Of a stretch of DNA of 64,000 nucleotides, positions 53,085 through 64,000 are shown piece after piece. The notes under the pieces are model-generated. The model saw only the letters and a list, made by a program, of their open reading frames with translations. It was not told the origin of the DNA and did no database searches. The position numbers and the translations under genes were made by a program. How positions within the stretch are numbered: position 1 is the stretch's first letter; the number at the start of each line of letters is the position of its first letter. The stretch lies in contig NZ_AQHR01000022.1 of assembly GCF_000390185.1 (NCBI RefSeq), positions 1-64,000 of the forward strand. The letters are read 5' to 3'. This stretch comes from Lunatimonas lonarensis (lineage in GTDB: Bacteria; Bacteroidota; Bacteroidia; Cytophagales; Cyclobacteriaceae).

Positions 53085-53679
53085 CAATAAACCCCGAATG
53101 GTCGGGATTACCGGGGGCATAGGTGCGGGCAAAACCCTTGTAACCAAACTTTTCGCGCTATTGGGTGTGCCTGTATACCGAGCCGACGACCGGGCAAAGT
53201 GGCTTATGACAAACCATCCCCCGCTGAAGCAACAGATCTTGGCTGCCTTCGGAGCGGAGTCCTTCCTGTCAGACGGAAGTCTAAACCGACCATTTTTGGC
53301 ATCACGCGTTTTCAGCGACCCCTCCAATACAGAGGTAATCAACAAGCTGGTGCATCCTTGTGTCGAAGAAGACTTCAAAAAATGGACAGAAAGCCAGCCT
53401 TATCCGTACGTACTGAAAGAAGCTGCCCTTCTTTTCGAATCCGGATCATACCGTAGCCTGGATAAAATCATCACGGTAACCGCCCCTGAAAGCTTGCGGG
53501 TATTCCGAGTATTAATTAGGGATCCGCACCGAAGCAAATCTGACATAGAAAAAATCATGGAGAGGCAGTGGCCTGAGCAGCAAAAAAAGGAAAATGCCGA
53601 CTTTATTATCGAAAACGATGAGCGGATAATGGTCATCCCCCAGGTACTGAAAATTCATCAGCTCCTGATGCAGCCATGA
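53077..53679 (+). CDS. coaE: Dephospho-CoA kinase
   Basis: The 200-residue P-loop kinase performs the last step of CoA synthesis. It has ITGGIGAGKTLVTKLF (residues 9-24), the acidic YRADDRAK after the first domain, LVHPCVEEDF (about 90), VTAPESLRVFRVLIRD, and ERQWPEQQKKENADFIIEND near the C-terminus. Length normal. Ends the nusB-to-coaE gene row. Confidence 0.96.
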   Translation: MIDNKPRMVGITGGIGAGKTLVTKLFALLGVPVYRADDRAKWLMTNHPPLKQQILAAFGAESFLSDGSLNRPFLASRVFSDPSNTEVINKLVHPCVEEDFKKWTESQPYPYVLKEAALLFESGSYRSLDKIITVTAPESLRVFRVLIRDPHRSKSDIEKIMERQWPEQQKKENADFIIENDERIMVIPQVLKIHQLLMQP

Positions 53680-53683
53680 GCTA

Positions 53684-53932
53684 TCAGGCTATTTTTTCAA
53701 GGGAAATTTGGTCCAGATAAAACTTCATTCGGGTATGACGATGATTCAGGAAATCGATTTTGTCAATCCGGTCATGCTTATGGTTATAAAATACCTCCAC
53801 ATATTCCTGTCCCAATAGATACAGGTTTACTTTGTACGCATAGTACCGTATAGCCACCACAAAGGTGCCCTCCTCGTAGAGTTTTTGGATTTTCCGTTGC
53901 AACGACAATCTTTTAAAGTCCTCCCTACTCAT
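53684..53932 (-). CDS. Hypothetical small protein convergent with coaE
   Basis: An 82-residue soluble protein (MSREDFKRLSLQRKIQKLYE at the start) with a Tyr-rich middle (AIRYYAYKVNLYLLGQEYVE) and the ending YLDQISLEKIA. It has a consistent frame and plausible composition, and looks like a conserved Bacteroidota protein of unknown function. It is convergent with coaE, 4 nt apart. Confidence 0.65.
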   Translation of the reverse strand: MSREDFKRLSLQRKIQKLYEEGTFVVAIRYYAYKVNLYLLGQEYVEVFYNHKHDRIDKIDFLNHRHTRMKFYLDQISLEKIA

Positions 53933-54170
53933 ATGAATTGTCCAAGAGCTTTTTCAGGTGCTTTAGGTTCCAATGGGCATACACTGGAAGCAGCCTACAT
54001 ATGTTTTGTGCTAAATTAACTAATTTTCCCCTATAGTTCCTAACCCTCCATCCCAGGCCGACCATTTTTTGGCAAATCCCCACCCATACTATTTTGGACA
54101 TTTACTCTTGCTTTGATTTTGTAAAAAAGGTTCTAACCACTATACTTGACCCAAAATCAAAATTCACCCC

Positions 54171-54659
54171 ATGCGTCTACACACCGGTCGAATAGGCCCG
54201 CTCCTGATCAAGCTGATAATCCTGGGCTCGCTGGCAGGGTCTTTCTCCTGTTCTTCTACCAAAAAAATACGGAATCAAAACATTCAACAAGTGGTAGATA
54301 CCGCAAAGTCCTATCGCGGCACTCCCTACCGGTATGGCGGCACTACCCGTGCTGGAATGGATTGCTCCGCACTGGTGTACCTATCTTTCCGAAGCGTTGG
54401 CGTGACCCTGCCGCGTACTACGGAGGAACAGAGCAAAGTAGGGAAAAATGTACCGAAGAGCAAATTGGAAAAAGGGGATGTGGTGTTTTTTGCCACGGGC
54501 AACCGAAGAGGGAAGGTAACCCATGCCGGGATAGTGACCCAAACAGGGCGGGGAAACGTGCAGTTTATCCATTCCTCCACCTCCCTGGGAGTCACCGAGG
54601 ACAACGTCTTTTCAAATTACTGGTCCCGACGATTTATTCGCGCCAGAAGGGTTTTTTAA
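54171..54659 (+). CDS. NlpC/P60-family cell-wall peptidase lipoprotein (C40)
   Basis: The 162-residue lipoprotein has a lipobox (GSLAGSFSC, Cys 27) and one NlpC/P60 domain. The catalytic Cys65 is in MDCSALVYLSF, His118 in VTHAGIV and a third polar residue is His134 (QFIHSS); the entry motif is PYRYGGTTRAGMDC. It cleaves D-Glu-diaminopimelate-type peptide bonds in the periplasm. Single gene, ahead of atpD. Confidence 0.93.
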   Translation: MRLHTGRIGPLLIKLIILGSLAGSFSCSSTKKIRNQNIQQVVDTAKSYRGTPYRYGGTTRAGMDCSALVYLSFRSVGVTLPRTTEEQSKVGKNVPKSKLEKGDVVFFATGNRRGKVTHAGIVTQTGRGNVQFIHSSTSLGVTEDNVFSNYWSRRFIRARRVF

Positions 54660-54761
54660 TCCCTGGAATGCCTGCTTAAAAAAATAATCTTACCGTAAAA
54701 TCAGGGATATACGATGACTTATAAAAAATTGAGGTAAAGTGGATTAATTTTTAAAACATCC

Positions 54762-54791
54762 TTTGGTATTAATCTTTATTAACTAATTTTG
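54762..54791 (+). promoter_or_regulatory. atpD promoter (TTTG-18-TAATTTTG)
   Basis: TTTG at 54762-54765 and TAATTTTG at 54784-54791 are spaced 18 nt apart. They match the Bacteroidota TTG/TAnnTTTG consensus and lie 46 nt before the atpD start. Confidence 0.65.
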
Positions 54792-54828
54792 CATCCTAAT
54801 AAAAAAGTTCAGTTCCTTTTCATCTTAA

Positions 54829-56340
<1,512 letters not shown>

Positions 56341-56393
56341 ATAAGTTGCCCATGGGGGGTCTCCGTAACGACACCCCATTTTAACAATATGCT

Positions 56394-56639
56394 ATGCACC
56401 TAGAAATCATTACTCCCGATAAAAAAATATTCGAAGGAGAAGTTTCCGAAGCTTCGTTTCCCGGAGCGGACGGATCGTTTCAGGTATTGAAAAACCACGC
56501 GCCCATCGTATCAGCGTTGGCAAAAGGTTCTGTTTCCTTTTCCACTTCAGAGGGGACACGTACCCTCCAAGTAGATGGAGGTGTGGTAGAAGTAAACGAC
56601 AACAAAATCATCGTATTGGCGGAGAAGGTGTTGGTATAA
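56394..56639 (+). CDS. atpC: F1F0 ATP synthase subunit epsilon
   Basis: The 81-residue protein matches the N-terminal beta-domain of epsilon (MHLEIITPDKKIFEGEVSEA, FPGADGSFQVLKNHAPIVSA). The C-terminal helical domain is absent, as is usual in Bacteroidota. It couples F1 to the rotor. Followed by a bidirectional terminator. Confidence 0.95.
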   Translation: MHLEIITPDKKIFEGEVSEASFPGADGSFQVLKNHAPIVSALAKGSVSFSTSEGTRTLQVDGGVVEVNDNKIIVLAEKVLV

Positions 56640-56657
56640 CCTACCCTTCCTATTATC

Positions 56658-56692
56658 AAAAAGGGCGGCCCATTGATTGGCCGCCCTTTTTT
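56658..56692. terminator. Bidirectional terminator between atpC and PNPOx-like gene
   Basis: AAGGGCGGCC-8 nt-GGCCGCCCTT with an A-run before and six T after serves both atpC and the convergent gene. Confidence 0.88.
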
Positions 56693-56716
56693 CGTTTAAG
56701 AGCTTGGTAAAATTGA

Positions 56717-57268
56717 TCAAGAAACATCTCCAAAAATCCCCGTTTCAAAACCGTCTAAACTTTTGGTGTTTTTCTCCGACCAATAGGCTTCTATTCCTTC
56801 CGGTCCTTGCTTCTCAGCCCAAGCAGCAAGCATAGGGCGTTCTTCTTTAAAATCCATCAATGGAACCGCGAACCCACAGGAAGTCTGCACCAGCTCGATA
56901 GCTAGCTCCACCACCTGTCTGGCGCCTGAAATAGTCGGGAACAGTCCCACCAACTCCCGAAACTCATTGTCTTTGGGATGAAATACCTTGGCGGTACCAT
57001 ACAACCTCAAAATCATTGGCTTCCCTTCAAAGGCACAAAATAGGATAGTCATCCGAGGAAGTTGGCGCAGATGCGCAGCCGTCTCATTGCCGCTTCCGGT
57101 AAGATTGAGCCAGACAACCCGGTTATCGTCCAAAACCCGCAGCGTATCCATCCCTTTCGGGGAAACGTTGACCCTGCCCTCGGCCGCTGCCGTGCCGACA
57201 AAAAAGATCTTTTGAATCCGTATAAAGTCAATCAACTCTTCGGTCAATATCGGCATCCTTTTTCCCAT
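56717..57268 (-). CDS. Pyridoxamine 5'-phosphate oxidase-family flavin protein
   Basis: A 183-residue split-barrel protein (MPILTEELIDFIRIQKIFFV; VNVSPKGMDTLRVLDDNRV; GNETAAHLRQLPRMTILF). The SPKG pattern is typical of the PNPOx-like family that binds FMN or F420. The enzyme substrate is not predictable, and it is not the canonical vitamin B6 enzyme. Convergent with atpC. Confidence 0.88.
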   Translation of the reverse strand: MGKRMPILTEELIDFIRIQKIFFVGTAAAEGRVNVSPKGMDTLRVLDDNRVVWLNLTGSGNETAAHLRQLPRMTILFCAFEGKPMILRLYGTAKVFHPKDNEFRELVGLFPTISGARQVVELAIELVQTSCGFAVPLMDFKEERPMLAAWAEKQGPEGIEAYWSEKNTKSLDGFETGIFGDVS

Positions 57269-57300
57269 AAGTTCGAATTAAATCCCCGTTTCAAAAACAA

Positions 57301-58047
57301 TTATACCATCCCCCAGAGCCCCAACAACAAATAAATCCCCGCCGCGATGGAAGCCCCCAATATGGGCCCTACGATGGGCACCCAGCTATAGGCCCAATCG
57401 CTGCCGCCCTTGCCTTTGATGGGCAGGATGGCATGCATAATACGCGGCCCCAAATCCCTCGCAGGATTGATGGCATATCCCGTGGTACCACCCAGCGAAA
57501 GACCGATCACCCAAACCAAAAAGGCTACCGGCAAGGCGCCTAAAGAACCCAGACCTATGGGCGTATTGTTACCGTCGTTGATGACAGGATCCGTAGAATA
57601 CAGGATGACAATGATCAGCACGGAAGTGCCCACGATCTCGGAAACAAGGTTTGAACCGTAATTTCTGATGGCTGGCGCGGTACCAAAGGGAGCAAACTTT
57701 AAGCCTGGATCAGGTGTGGCATCAAAATGATCCTTGTATACCAACCAGGCAATGCCCGAACCAAACATTGCCCCAAGCACCTGCGCAAGCACATAGTGAG
57801 GAACCATGCTCCACGAAAAATCACCCGTCAATGCCAGCCCTACGCTTACGGCCGGGTTGAGGTGTGCCCCACTGTATGGGCCGGCTACTACCACTCCAAT
57901 AAAAACCCCCAGCGCCCAGGCCGTGGTGATCACGATCCACCCCGAGTCAAACCCTTTGGTCTTGTTCAGGACCACGTTGGCAACGACCCCGGAGCCCATG
58001 GCGATCAACAGGGAGGTTCCTACAAATTCAGCAACAAATGTCGTCAT
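57301..58047 (-). CDS. glpF: Glycerol uptake facilitator (MIP/aquaporin family)
   Basis: The 248-residue six-helix channel carries both NPA boxes (GAHLNPAVSVG; GYAINPARDLGPR). The Arg-Asp after the second NPA is typical of glycerol facilitators (GlpF) rather than water channels. It passes glycerol across the inner membrane for GlpK, encoded 3 nt upstream in the operon. Confidence 0.95.
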   Translation of the reverse strand: MTTFVAEFVGTSLLIAMGSGVVANVVLNKTKGFDSGWIVITTAWALGVFIGVVVAGPYSGAHLNPAVSVGLALTGDFSWSMVPHYVLAQVLGAMFGSGIAWLVYKDHFDATPDPGLKFAPFGTAPAIRNYGSNLVSEIVGTSVLIIVILYSTDPVINDGNNTPIGLGSLGALPVAFLVWVIGLSLGGTTGYAINPARDLGPRIMHAILPIKGKGGSDWAYSWVPIVGPILGASIAAGIYLLLGLWGMV

Positions 58048-58050
58048 AGT

Positions 58051-59553
58051 TTAATCCTCCATCCAGTTTAATGTTCTGCCAATCGCCTTATGCCAAAAAC
58101 GAAGGTTTTTCGACACCTGTTCCTGATCCAATTTCGGCTCAAACGCAGCGTCTGCCTCCCACAGTTCCCGCAAATCCTCCACGCTTTTCCAAAAGCCTAC
58201 GGCCAGGCCAGCCAGATAGGCCGCTCCAAGTGCCGTCGTTTCCAACATCTGAGGCCGCTTAATCTGGCACTGAATCAAATCTGCCTGAAATTGCATCAAA
58301 AAGTCATTTGCAGTGGCTCCTCCGTCCACCCGCATTTCTTTTGTTTCCTCTCCTGAATCCTTTTCCATCGCCTTCAGTACGTCATACACTTGATAGGCAA
58401 TAGCCTCTAGGGCAGCCCTCGCCATATGGGCGCGGGTGGTTCCACGGGTGATCCCAAAAAAGGCCCCTCTGGCATCCTGATCCCAATACGGCGCACCTAG
58501 GCCGGTCAGCGCAGGCACGAAATAAACCCCTTCGTTATCCGTCAAACTTTCGGCGAGTGCTTGGCTGTCACCTGCCTGGCGAATGATTTCAATACCATCC
58601 CTAAGCCACTGAATGGCCGCACCTCCGATAAATACACTGCCCTCTAGGGCGTAATTCACTTTCCCGTCAAGTCCCCAAGCGATGGTTGTTAGCAGCTTGT
58701 TTTTGGATTGCACCGGCTTTTCTCCCGTATTCATCACCAAAAAACAGCCCGTTCCGTACGTAGTCTTTGCCATCCCCGGCTTCAGGCAAAGCTGCCCGAA
58801 CAGGGCTGCCTGTTGATCACCGGCAATACCGGCTATCGGAATCTTGGCAGAAAACACATCACCCGCCGTGGTACAAAACCGCTCACTGCTCGGCCTTACC
58901 TCCGGCAAAATAGACACCGGGATATCAAACAGATCCAATAATTCCTCGTCCCATTTCAACTCGTGGATATTAAAAATCATCGTCCTACTGGCGTTGGTAA
59001 AATCTGTCAGGTGCTCCTTGCCGCTGGTCAGCTTCCAAATCAACCACGTATCCACCGTGCCAAAGCAGACCTCTCCCCGCTCGGCTTTTTCCCTTGCACC
59101 CTCCACATGGTCCAAAATCCACTTAATCTTTGTAGCGGAAAAATAGGCATCGATGATCAATCCGGTTTTCCGGTTGATCAACTCGGCATACCCCTGGTCT
59201 TTGAGTTGGTTGCAATACGCCGAAGTCCTTCTGTCTTGCCATACGATGGCGTTATACAGCGGTTTGCCTGTCTTTCTGTCCCAAAGGATGGTGGTCTCCC
59301 GCTGATTGGTAATCCCGATACCTGCTAGTTGGGACGCCGTAATGCCCGCCTTGGTAATGGCTTCTGTTGCTACACTTGCCTGGGAGGTCCATATCTCGCC
59401 CGGATCGTGTTCCACCCAACCGGGTTTGGGAAAATGCTGTTCGAAATCTTTTTGAGCAACCGCCACGGACCGTCCGGAATGATCAAAAAGTAGGGCTCTG
59501 GAGCTGGTGGTGCCCTGGTCCAGTGCGAGGATAAATTGGGTTTGGTTTGTCAT
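58051..59553 (-). CDS. glpK: Glycerol kinase
   Basis: This 500-residue FGGY kinase phosphorylates glycerol with ATP. The N-terminus is [20 protein letters not shown]. Substrate and nucleotide regions include [36 protein letters not shown] and [19 protein letters not shown]. Length normal. The next gene in the operon (glpF) starts 3 nt later, and glpD ends 3 nt before it. Confidence 0.97.
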   Translation of the reverse strand: MTNQTQFILALDQGTTSSRALLFDHSGRSVAVAQKDFEQHFPKPGWVEHDPGEIWTSQASVATEAITKAGITASQLAGIGITNQRETTILWDRKTGKPLYNAIVWQDRRTSAYCNQLKDQGYAELINRKTGLIIDAYFSATKIKWILDHVEGAREKAERGEVCFGTVDTWLIWKLTSGKEHLTDFTNASRTMIFNIHELKWDEELLDLFDIPVSILPEVRPSSERFCTTAGDVFSAKIPIAGIAGDQQAALFGQLCLKPGMAKTTYGTGCFLVMNTGEKPVQSKNKLLTTIAWGLDGKVNYALEGSVFIGGAAIQWLRDGIEIIRQAGDSQALAESLTDNEGVYFVPALTGLGAPYWDQDARGAFFGITRGTTRAHMARAALEAIAYQVYDVLKAMEKDSGEETKEMRVDGGATANDFLMQFQADLIQCQIKRPQMLETTALGAAYLAGLAVGFWKSVEDLRELWEADAAFEPKLDQEQVSKNLRFWHKAIGRTLNWMED

Positions 59554-59556
59554 GAA

Positions 59557-61125
59557 TCAAAGGCTATCTATTCGGTATTTATCTGCTAATTTATTAAAAT
59601 CTGCCAATTCTTTGTCTTTCCAAGGCTGGTCTTTTCCCAGTTCTTCGGCCATCAGGTCAGCCACCCTCGGAGCCATTGCCATGGCGGCATGGGCATCCAA
59701 AATCAGCATGCGCATTCTTCGCGACAAGACATCATCCACTCTCATCGCCATCTCCCGTCGAACAGCCCACACAACCTCTGCCTCGGTATATGGATACGAA
59801 TCATGCAGGCGACGACCCAATGAAGGATTTTCCTTCACCAGCTTTCTCAGTTCATCGGCATCTGTCCCGTACCACTTCCAATGTCCTTCCTCCACTAGGT
59901 CGGTATGTCCGTGAAGCCGGATATCTACAGAAGTACTGGGCCTCAATGCAAGGGCACCCATTTTACCGATGGCTTCCAGGGTATCCTCCCCCATTTTCCT
60001 AAAGGTAGTCCATTTACCACCAGTGAGGGTAACCAAGCCGGATTTAGACATAATAATCTTATGGCTTCGAGATATCTCCTTCGTTTTCTGGCTCCCTTCC
60101 TTTGGTGCAGCTAAAGGCCGTAGACCGGCAAAAACAGACAACACATCCTTTCTTGAGGGAGGCTTGACCAGATAATGGCTCGCCGTCTCCAAGATAAAGT
60201 TAATCTCCTTGGCCAGAGGCCTCGGCTCCATCTTTGCCTTTTCCCGCAGGGTATCAGTAGTACCTACCACCAGCTTATCCTGCCAAGGCACCGCAAATAA
60301 CACCCTGCCATCTGAAGTCGCTGGGATCATTAGTGCGTCCGAACCGCCCAAAAACGACTTGTCCACCACCAAATGTATGCCCTGACTGGGCTGAATAGTC
60401 TTTCGAATCCCGGGTTCATCCATTTGCAAAATTTTGTCGGCAAATACACCGGTCGCGTTTACCACGGCTTTCGCATGTATCCGGTACTTCGATCCGCTTA
60501 AGGCATCTTTAACCATCAGACCGTTTAAGCTACCAGTTTCATCCTTTGTCAGATCCAGTACCGGAAAGTGATTTACCAGGCAACCACCCAACTGGTCACA
60601 GGTCTGCGCAATGGCCAATGCCAAGCGCGCGTCGTCAAACTGCCCATCGTGGTAAACAATCCCTCCTTTTAGCCTCTTGGCCTTAATTTGGGGTAGTCGG
60701 AGGATGGTTTCATCACGGGATATAAACCGGCTCTTTCCCAACCTAAGACTACCGGCCATCCAATCATAAATTTTCAGGCCGACGGAGTATTTCCACCTAT
60801 CCATCCAAGTGTAAACAGGTATGATAAAAGGCTGATTTTCCGTTAGGTGGGGAGCGTTTCTCAATAGCCTGCCCCGCTCCCTCAATGCCTCAAACACAAG
60901 CCCTATCTCTCCCTGAGCAAGGTAACGGACTCCTCCATGCACGAGCTTTGTGCTACGGCTTGAGGTGCCCTGTGCAAAATCCGCTTTTTCAAATAAAACC
61001 ACACGCAAGCCCCGCGAAAGTGCATCCAACGCCACCCCCAGTCCGGATGCCCCACCACCAATGATGGCCAGGTCCCAAACCGTTCTTTCGTCGCTAATTC
61101 TTTTTATGTTGGTTTTTCTGTCCAT
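59557..61125 (-). CDS. glpD: Glycerol-3-phosphate dehydrogenase (FAD, aerobic)
   Basis: A 522-residue flavoprotein oxidises glycerol-3-phosphate to DHAP at the membrane. It has an FAD-binding IIGGGASGLGVALDALSRGL, then TKLVHGGVRYLAQGE, PSQGIHLVVDKSFL and LTGGKWTTFRKMGED. The start chosen is ATG 61123-61125 (MDRKTNIKR); a longer start adds a hydrophobic stretch unlike the family. First gene of the glpD-glpK-glpF operon, divergent from glpR. Confidence 0.96.
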   Translation of the reverse strand: MDRKTNIKRISDERTVWDLAIIGGGASGLGVALDALSRGLRVVLFEKADFAQGTSSRSTKLVHGGVRYLAQGEIGLVFEALRERGRLLRNAPHLTENQPFIIPVYTWMDRWKYSVGLKIYDWMAGSLRLGKSRFISRDETILRLPQIKAKRLKGGIVYHDGQFDDARLALAIAQTCDQLGGCLVNHFPVLDLTKDETGSLNGLMVKDALSGSKYRIHAKAVVNATGVFADKILQMDEPGIRKTIQPSQGIHLVVDKSFLGGSDALMIPATSDGRVLFAVPWQDKLVVGTTDTLREKAKMEPRPLAKEINFILETASHYLVKPPSRKDVLSVFAGLRPLAAPKEGSQKTKEISRSHKIIMSKSGLVTLTGGKWTTFRKMGEDTLEAIGKMGALALRPSTSVDIRLHGHTDLVEEGHWKWYGTDADELRKLVKENPSLGRRLHDSYPYTEAEVVWAVRREMAMRVDDVLSRRMRMLILDAHAAMAMAPRVADLMAEELGKDQPWKDKELADFNKLADKYRIDSL

Positions 61126-61169
61126 TTCCGAATCATTTTTCCAAAAGTAGCACAAAAGGAAACAAATAG

Positions 61170-61208
61170 AAAGAAAGAAAAACATTATCTAGTAAAAATA
61201 CTTTCTTT
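61170..61208. promoter_or_regulatory. Divergent glpD/glpR control region with inverted repeat
   Basis: AAAGAAAG (61170-61177) and CTTTCTTT (61201-61208) are inverted arms 23 nt apart between the divergent genes. It is a plausible repressor site for the DeoR-type regulator. The A/T-rich composition makes chance occurrence possible. Confidence 0.3.
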
Positions 61209-61312
61209 TTGACTTACTTTGTGCTAATATTAGGTCTCCATACAGCAACTAAAGATCAATCCTTCAATACAAGACTAAAACTGATCATCCCTTTGGGCAA
61301 CTAACGGACCGC

Positions 61313-62074
61313 ATGACCATAGCAGAAAGACATAAGTATATCCTGGATAACCTGCACAGGGCAGGCTATGTGAGTGTGGCAGAGCTCAGTAAGGAGCTTA
61401 ATGTCACCATGGTAACCGTACGGAAAGATCTACGGATTTTGGAGGGTAAGGGACTGCTTTACCGCACCCATGGAAGTGCCACGCCTGCTGCACCCTATGT
61501 AAATGATAGACCGGTGGACGAAAAGAAGCTGGTACACGTAGACCAAAAAACCCGAATTGCCCAGAAAGCCGCTTCCTTTTTACAAGATAGTGACGCCATC
61601 ATCATCGGTTCAGGCACCACGGTGGTTGCGTTTGCCCATGCGATTCCAAAAGACCTACCCCTTACGGTGCTTACAGGCGCCATGAATGTTACAATGGCGC
61701 TGATCGCCAATCCAAATGTAGAATTGGTACAGCTAGGGGGAGTGGTACGAAAAAGCAGCAGTTCAGTCGTTGGCCACTACGCAGAAGAAATGATCCGCCA
61801 TTTTGCCTGTAGTACCTTATACCTAAGTGTGGACGGGATCGATTTGGGATTCGGGCTTACAACAACGAATATGATGGAAGCCCACCTGAACATGCAGATG
61901 ATCCGATCTGTGCAAAAAACAATCGTACTGGCTGATTCCAGCAAATTTGGCAAAAAAGGATTTGGCAAGATCGCCGCAATTGAGGACGTCGATACGATCA
62001 TCTCAGATACCGGCCTGTCGCAGCATTACATAGAGAAAATGGAAGAAAAAGGCATTGAGGTGATTGTCGTCTAG
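61313..62074 (+). CDS. glpR: DeoR/GlpR-family transcriptional regulator
   Basis: The 253-residue protein has an N-terminal DeoR winged helix (DNLHRAGYVSVAELSKELNV, TMVTVRKDLRILEGKGLL). The sugar-phosphate-binding domain contains ADSSKFGKKGF and IIIGSGTTVVAFAHAI. It probably represses the divergent glpD-glpK-glpF operon, relieved by glycerol-3-phosphate (known role of GlpR, inferred here from position). Confidence 0.92.
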   Translation: MTIAERHKYILDNLHRAGYVSVAELSKELNVTMVTVRKDLRILEGKGLLYRTHGSATPAAPYVNDRPVDEKKLVHVDQKTRIAQKAASFLQDSDAIIIGSGTTVVAFAHAIPKDLPLTVLTGAMNVTMALIANPNVELVQLGGVVRKSSSSVVGHYAEEMIRHFACSTLYLSVDGIDLGFGLTTTNMMEAHLNMQMIRSVQKTIVLADSSKFGKKGFGKIAAIEDVDTIISDTGLSQHYIEKMEEKGIEVIVV

Positions 62075-62124
62075 CTATTCACAACAAGCTCCTCAATGCC
62101 AATAATTTAAATTAAAACCCATTC

Positions 62125-63441
62125 TTACAGGCGTGCATCCACTAGTTCTTTGTCCAAAACAGCCTTGACGTCGAAGACCACTTTGCTGTCCGACTTGGAA
62201 ATAGGCCAGTTTTTGAACTCCTTATGGGCTACTGCCAAGATAACCGCGGAGTAGTCGTCCAAGTTCGGCTTTTCTCCACCGTTCAAGATGGAGATACCGT
62301 ATTCATGCGACACTTCTTCCTTATTGGCCCATGGATCGTACACATCGACGTCCATATCAAAGGTCTTTAGCTCTTGGTAGATATCAATCACCCTGGTATT
62401 TCGTACATCGGGGCAATCCTCCTTGAAGGTAAAGCCAAGAATCAGCACTTTGGAATCGATTACCTTCAGGTCCTTTCTCATCATCAACTTAATGACCTCA
62501 GTGGCGACATGCTTGCCCATGCTGTCGTTCAGCCGACGGCCGGCCAAGATGATTTCCGGGTGGTACCCTACTTCCTGTGCTTTTTGGGCCAAATAATAGG
62601 GATCTACCCCTATACAATGTCCTCCCACGAGACCCGGCCTAAATGGCAGAAAGTTCCATTTGGTCCCGGCGGCAATAAGTACCTCCTGCGTATCGATGCC
62701 CATGAGACCAAATATCTTGGACAGCTCGTTTACAAAAGCGATGTTGATGTCCCGCTGCGAGTTTTCTATCACCTTTGCGGCCTCGGCCACTTTGATGGAA
62801 GGAGCCTTATGGGTTCCGGCTATGATCACCGTTTGGTATAAGGCATCTACGTAATCCGCCACTTCCGGCGTGCTGCCTGAGGTGACCTTAAGAATCTTCG
62901 CCACGGTGTGTTCTTTATCACCGGGATTAATTCGTTCGGGGGAATAGCCCACATAAAAGTCCTCGTTGAATTTCATCCCTGATACCTTCTCCAACACGGG
63001 TACGCATTCGTCTTCGGTTACTCCGGGATAGACCGTAGATTCATAAATAACAACGTCTCCCTTTTTAAGAACCTTGCCCACTGTTTCGGAGGCTTTGATC
63101 ATCGGGGTCAGGACGGGGCGATTATACCGATCGGTAGGCGTGGGCACAGTGACCACAAAAATGTTCGCTTCAGCCAACAGATCCGGCTGATCCGAACAGT
63201 AGAGTCCGGGCTTGCCGGTGTATCCATCCGTTACGACCTTTTGCAAATCCTCATCTTCCACCTCTAAGGTAAAATCCTTTCCTCCATTGAGTTCTTTTAC
63301 CCGCTTAGAAGAAATATCAAATCCTATCACGGGAAATTTTTTGGCAAACTCTACTGCCAGTGGTAGACCTACATAGCCCAAGCCAATGATGGCTATGGTG
63401 GAATCAGAAAACGGTTTTAATGGTGCACTCATTTTTTTCAA
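62125..63441 (-). CDS. UDP-N-acetyl sugar 6-dehydrogenase (WbpO/TviB-type)
   Basis: This 438-residue nucleotide-sugar dehydrogenase oxidises UDP-sugars to uronic acids for capsule or O-antigen. The NAD-binding loop is [16 protein letters not shown] (18-33), the catalytic Cys276 is in [15 protein letters not shown], and SPERINPGD (167-175) is conserved. Its sequence is closer to UDP-GlcNAc/GalNAc dehydrogenases than to UDP-glucose dehydrogenase. It is followed on the same strand, further right, by a UDP-GlcNAc 2-epimerase gene. Confidence 0.93.
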   Translation of the reverse strand: MKKMSAPLKPFSDSTIAIIGLGYVGLPLAVEFAKKFPVIGFDISSKRVKELNGGKDFTLEVEDEDLQKVVTDGYTGKPGLYCSDQPDLLAEANIFVVTVPTPTDRYNRPVLTPMIKASETVGKVLKKGDVVIYESTVYPGVTEDECVPVLEKVSGMKFNEDFYVGYSPERINPGDKEHTVAKILKVTSGSTPEVADYVDALYQTVIIAGTHKAPSIKVAEAAKVIENSQRDINIAFVNELSKIFGLMGIDTQEVLIAAGTKWNFLPFRPGLVGGHCIGVDPYYLAQKAQEVGYHPEIILAGRRLNDSMGKHVATEVIKLMMRKDLKVIDSKVLILGFTFKEDCPDVRNTRVIDIYQELKTFDMDVDVYDPWANKEEVSHEYGISILNGGEKPNLDDYSAVILAVAHKEFKNWPISKSDSKVVFDVKAVLDKELVDARL

Positions 63442-63672
63442 CGAATTTTTTTATATCAAAATTAACTAGCGATCAAGGGATCAGGAAAAAACATGGACTA
63501 CATGTGTCAATAATTGGTAATCCAATAGTTACCACTTTTCCCAGCTTTTCGGGATAGCCTGTATGGATGAATCCTGTCACTCGGGGACTTTCAACAGTAG
63601 TATAGTCACTGCGCTGTATTTGTCATGCCCTAAGTCGAATCTCCATCATGCTGTCCACGGTGAGGAAAAGGA

Positions 63673-64000
63673 CTAAACCTTATCAAGCAATATGGACACG
63701 ATACGCCGTGCAGTTCCGCCATCCCAAAGTGCCGGGATGCTGCCTTTCTTCCACTCGTCTCCAAAAAGCTTTTTCATGGCCGGAGCGATTGCTTTTGGAT
63801 CCGTACCCAAAAGCTCATTGGTACCCTCGGTTATGGTCTCGGGCCGTTCGGTGTTATCCCTAAGGGTCATGCACGGAACGCCCATTACCGTTGTCTCCTC
63901 GGTTATACCACCTGAATCCGTAACCACGGCTTTGGATCGCTCTACGAGGTAATTGAATTCCAGGTACCCCAATGGTTCCACCATGTGCAGTCTCTCATGG
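63673..64000 (-). CDS. wecB: UDP-N-acetylglucosamine 2-epimerase, C-terminal part (runs off right edge)
   Basis: The last about 109 residues are present: EPLGYLEFNYLVERSKAVVT, DSGGITEETTVMGVPCMTLR, DNTERPETITEGTNELLG, ending SILLDKV. These are the C-terminal nucleotide-binding motifs of non-hydrolysing epimerases (UDP-GlcNAc to UDP-ManNAc). The frame is open to base 64000, so the start lies outside. Together with the neighbouring dehydrogenase it likely supplies UDP-ManNAcA for a surface polysaccharide. Confidence 0.9.
   Translation of the reverse strand, partial: HERLHMVEPLGYLEFNYLVERSKAVVTDSGGITEETTVMGVPCMTLRDNTERPETITEGTNELLGTDPKAIAPAMKKLFGDEWKKGSIPALWDGGTARRIVSILLDKV

Overview
The window looks like chromosomal DNA of a marine or soil Bacteroidota, most like the Cytophagales (Cyclobacteriaceae/Algoriphagus type). 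Supporting signs are two SusC/SusD pairs, ECF sigma/anti-sigma pairs, a 395-residue NusB followed by YtxH, DUF1573, YajC, YbbR and CoaE genes, an isolated atpD-atpC pair, TAnnTTTG-type promoters and many lipoboxes. No rRNA, tRNA, CRISPR array or integrase was recognised.

Layout. 1-10.6 kb is an accessory zone. It holds repeated cassettes, each a small exported peptide gene (NVEALA-like: conserved leader, variable Cys-containing mature part) followed by a 6-bladed beta-propeller lipoprotein gene. One cassette is intact (1327-2730), one is heavily decayed (1-1305), one has a frameshifted peptide gene (9182-10571), and one propeller stands alone (7603-8667). Between them lie a BlaI/BlaR1-type sensor pair, a DUF4143 ATPase bracketed by palindromes, and at least two families of hairpin-rich repeats. 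The two cassettes with a recognisable promoter region share 21-bp-period direct repeats upstream. 11-14.3 kb carries a heparinase II/III-like protein and another propeller-like lipoprotein. 14.5-23.5 kb is housekeeping and regulation: rarA, two ECF sigma systems (one with two DUF4252 proteins), threonine aldolase, a DUF2721 protein, lpdA and fabG.

24-32.5 kb holds a SusC/SusD nutrient locus with a small lipoprotein and, convergently, a giant FG-GAP/ASPIC-UnbV lipoprotein. 32.6-39.4 kb is a defence-like island: an N-terminally short AlbA_2/ATPase/double-winged-helix protein, a 1413-residue Eco57I-type methyltransferase with an AT-rich mosaic block in its presumed recognition region, and an unknown protein. 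40-47 kb is a probable iron or siderophore uptake locus (AraC-type regulator, SusC, SusD, PepSY membrane protein) with a DtxR-box-like palindrome before susC. 47.5-56.7 kb is core: an ABC exporter, the nusB-to-coaE operon, an NlpC/P60 lipoprotein and atpDC. 57.3-62.1 kb is a complete glycerol module (glpF-glpK-glpD with divergent glpR). The right edge enters a polysaccharide locus (UDP-sugar 6-dehydrogenase, then a truncated UDP-GlcNAc 2-epimerase).

The most novel-looking part is the cassette array: a conserved secretion leader joined to variable Cys-rich peptides, coupled to propeller lipoproteins, with a shared promoter/direct-repeat architecture, hairpin elements upstream, and clear signs of birth and decay.
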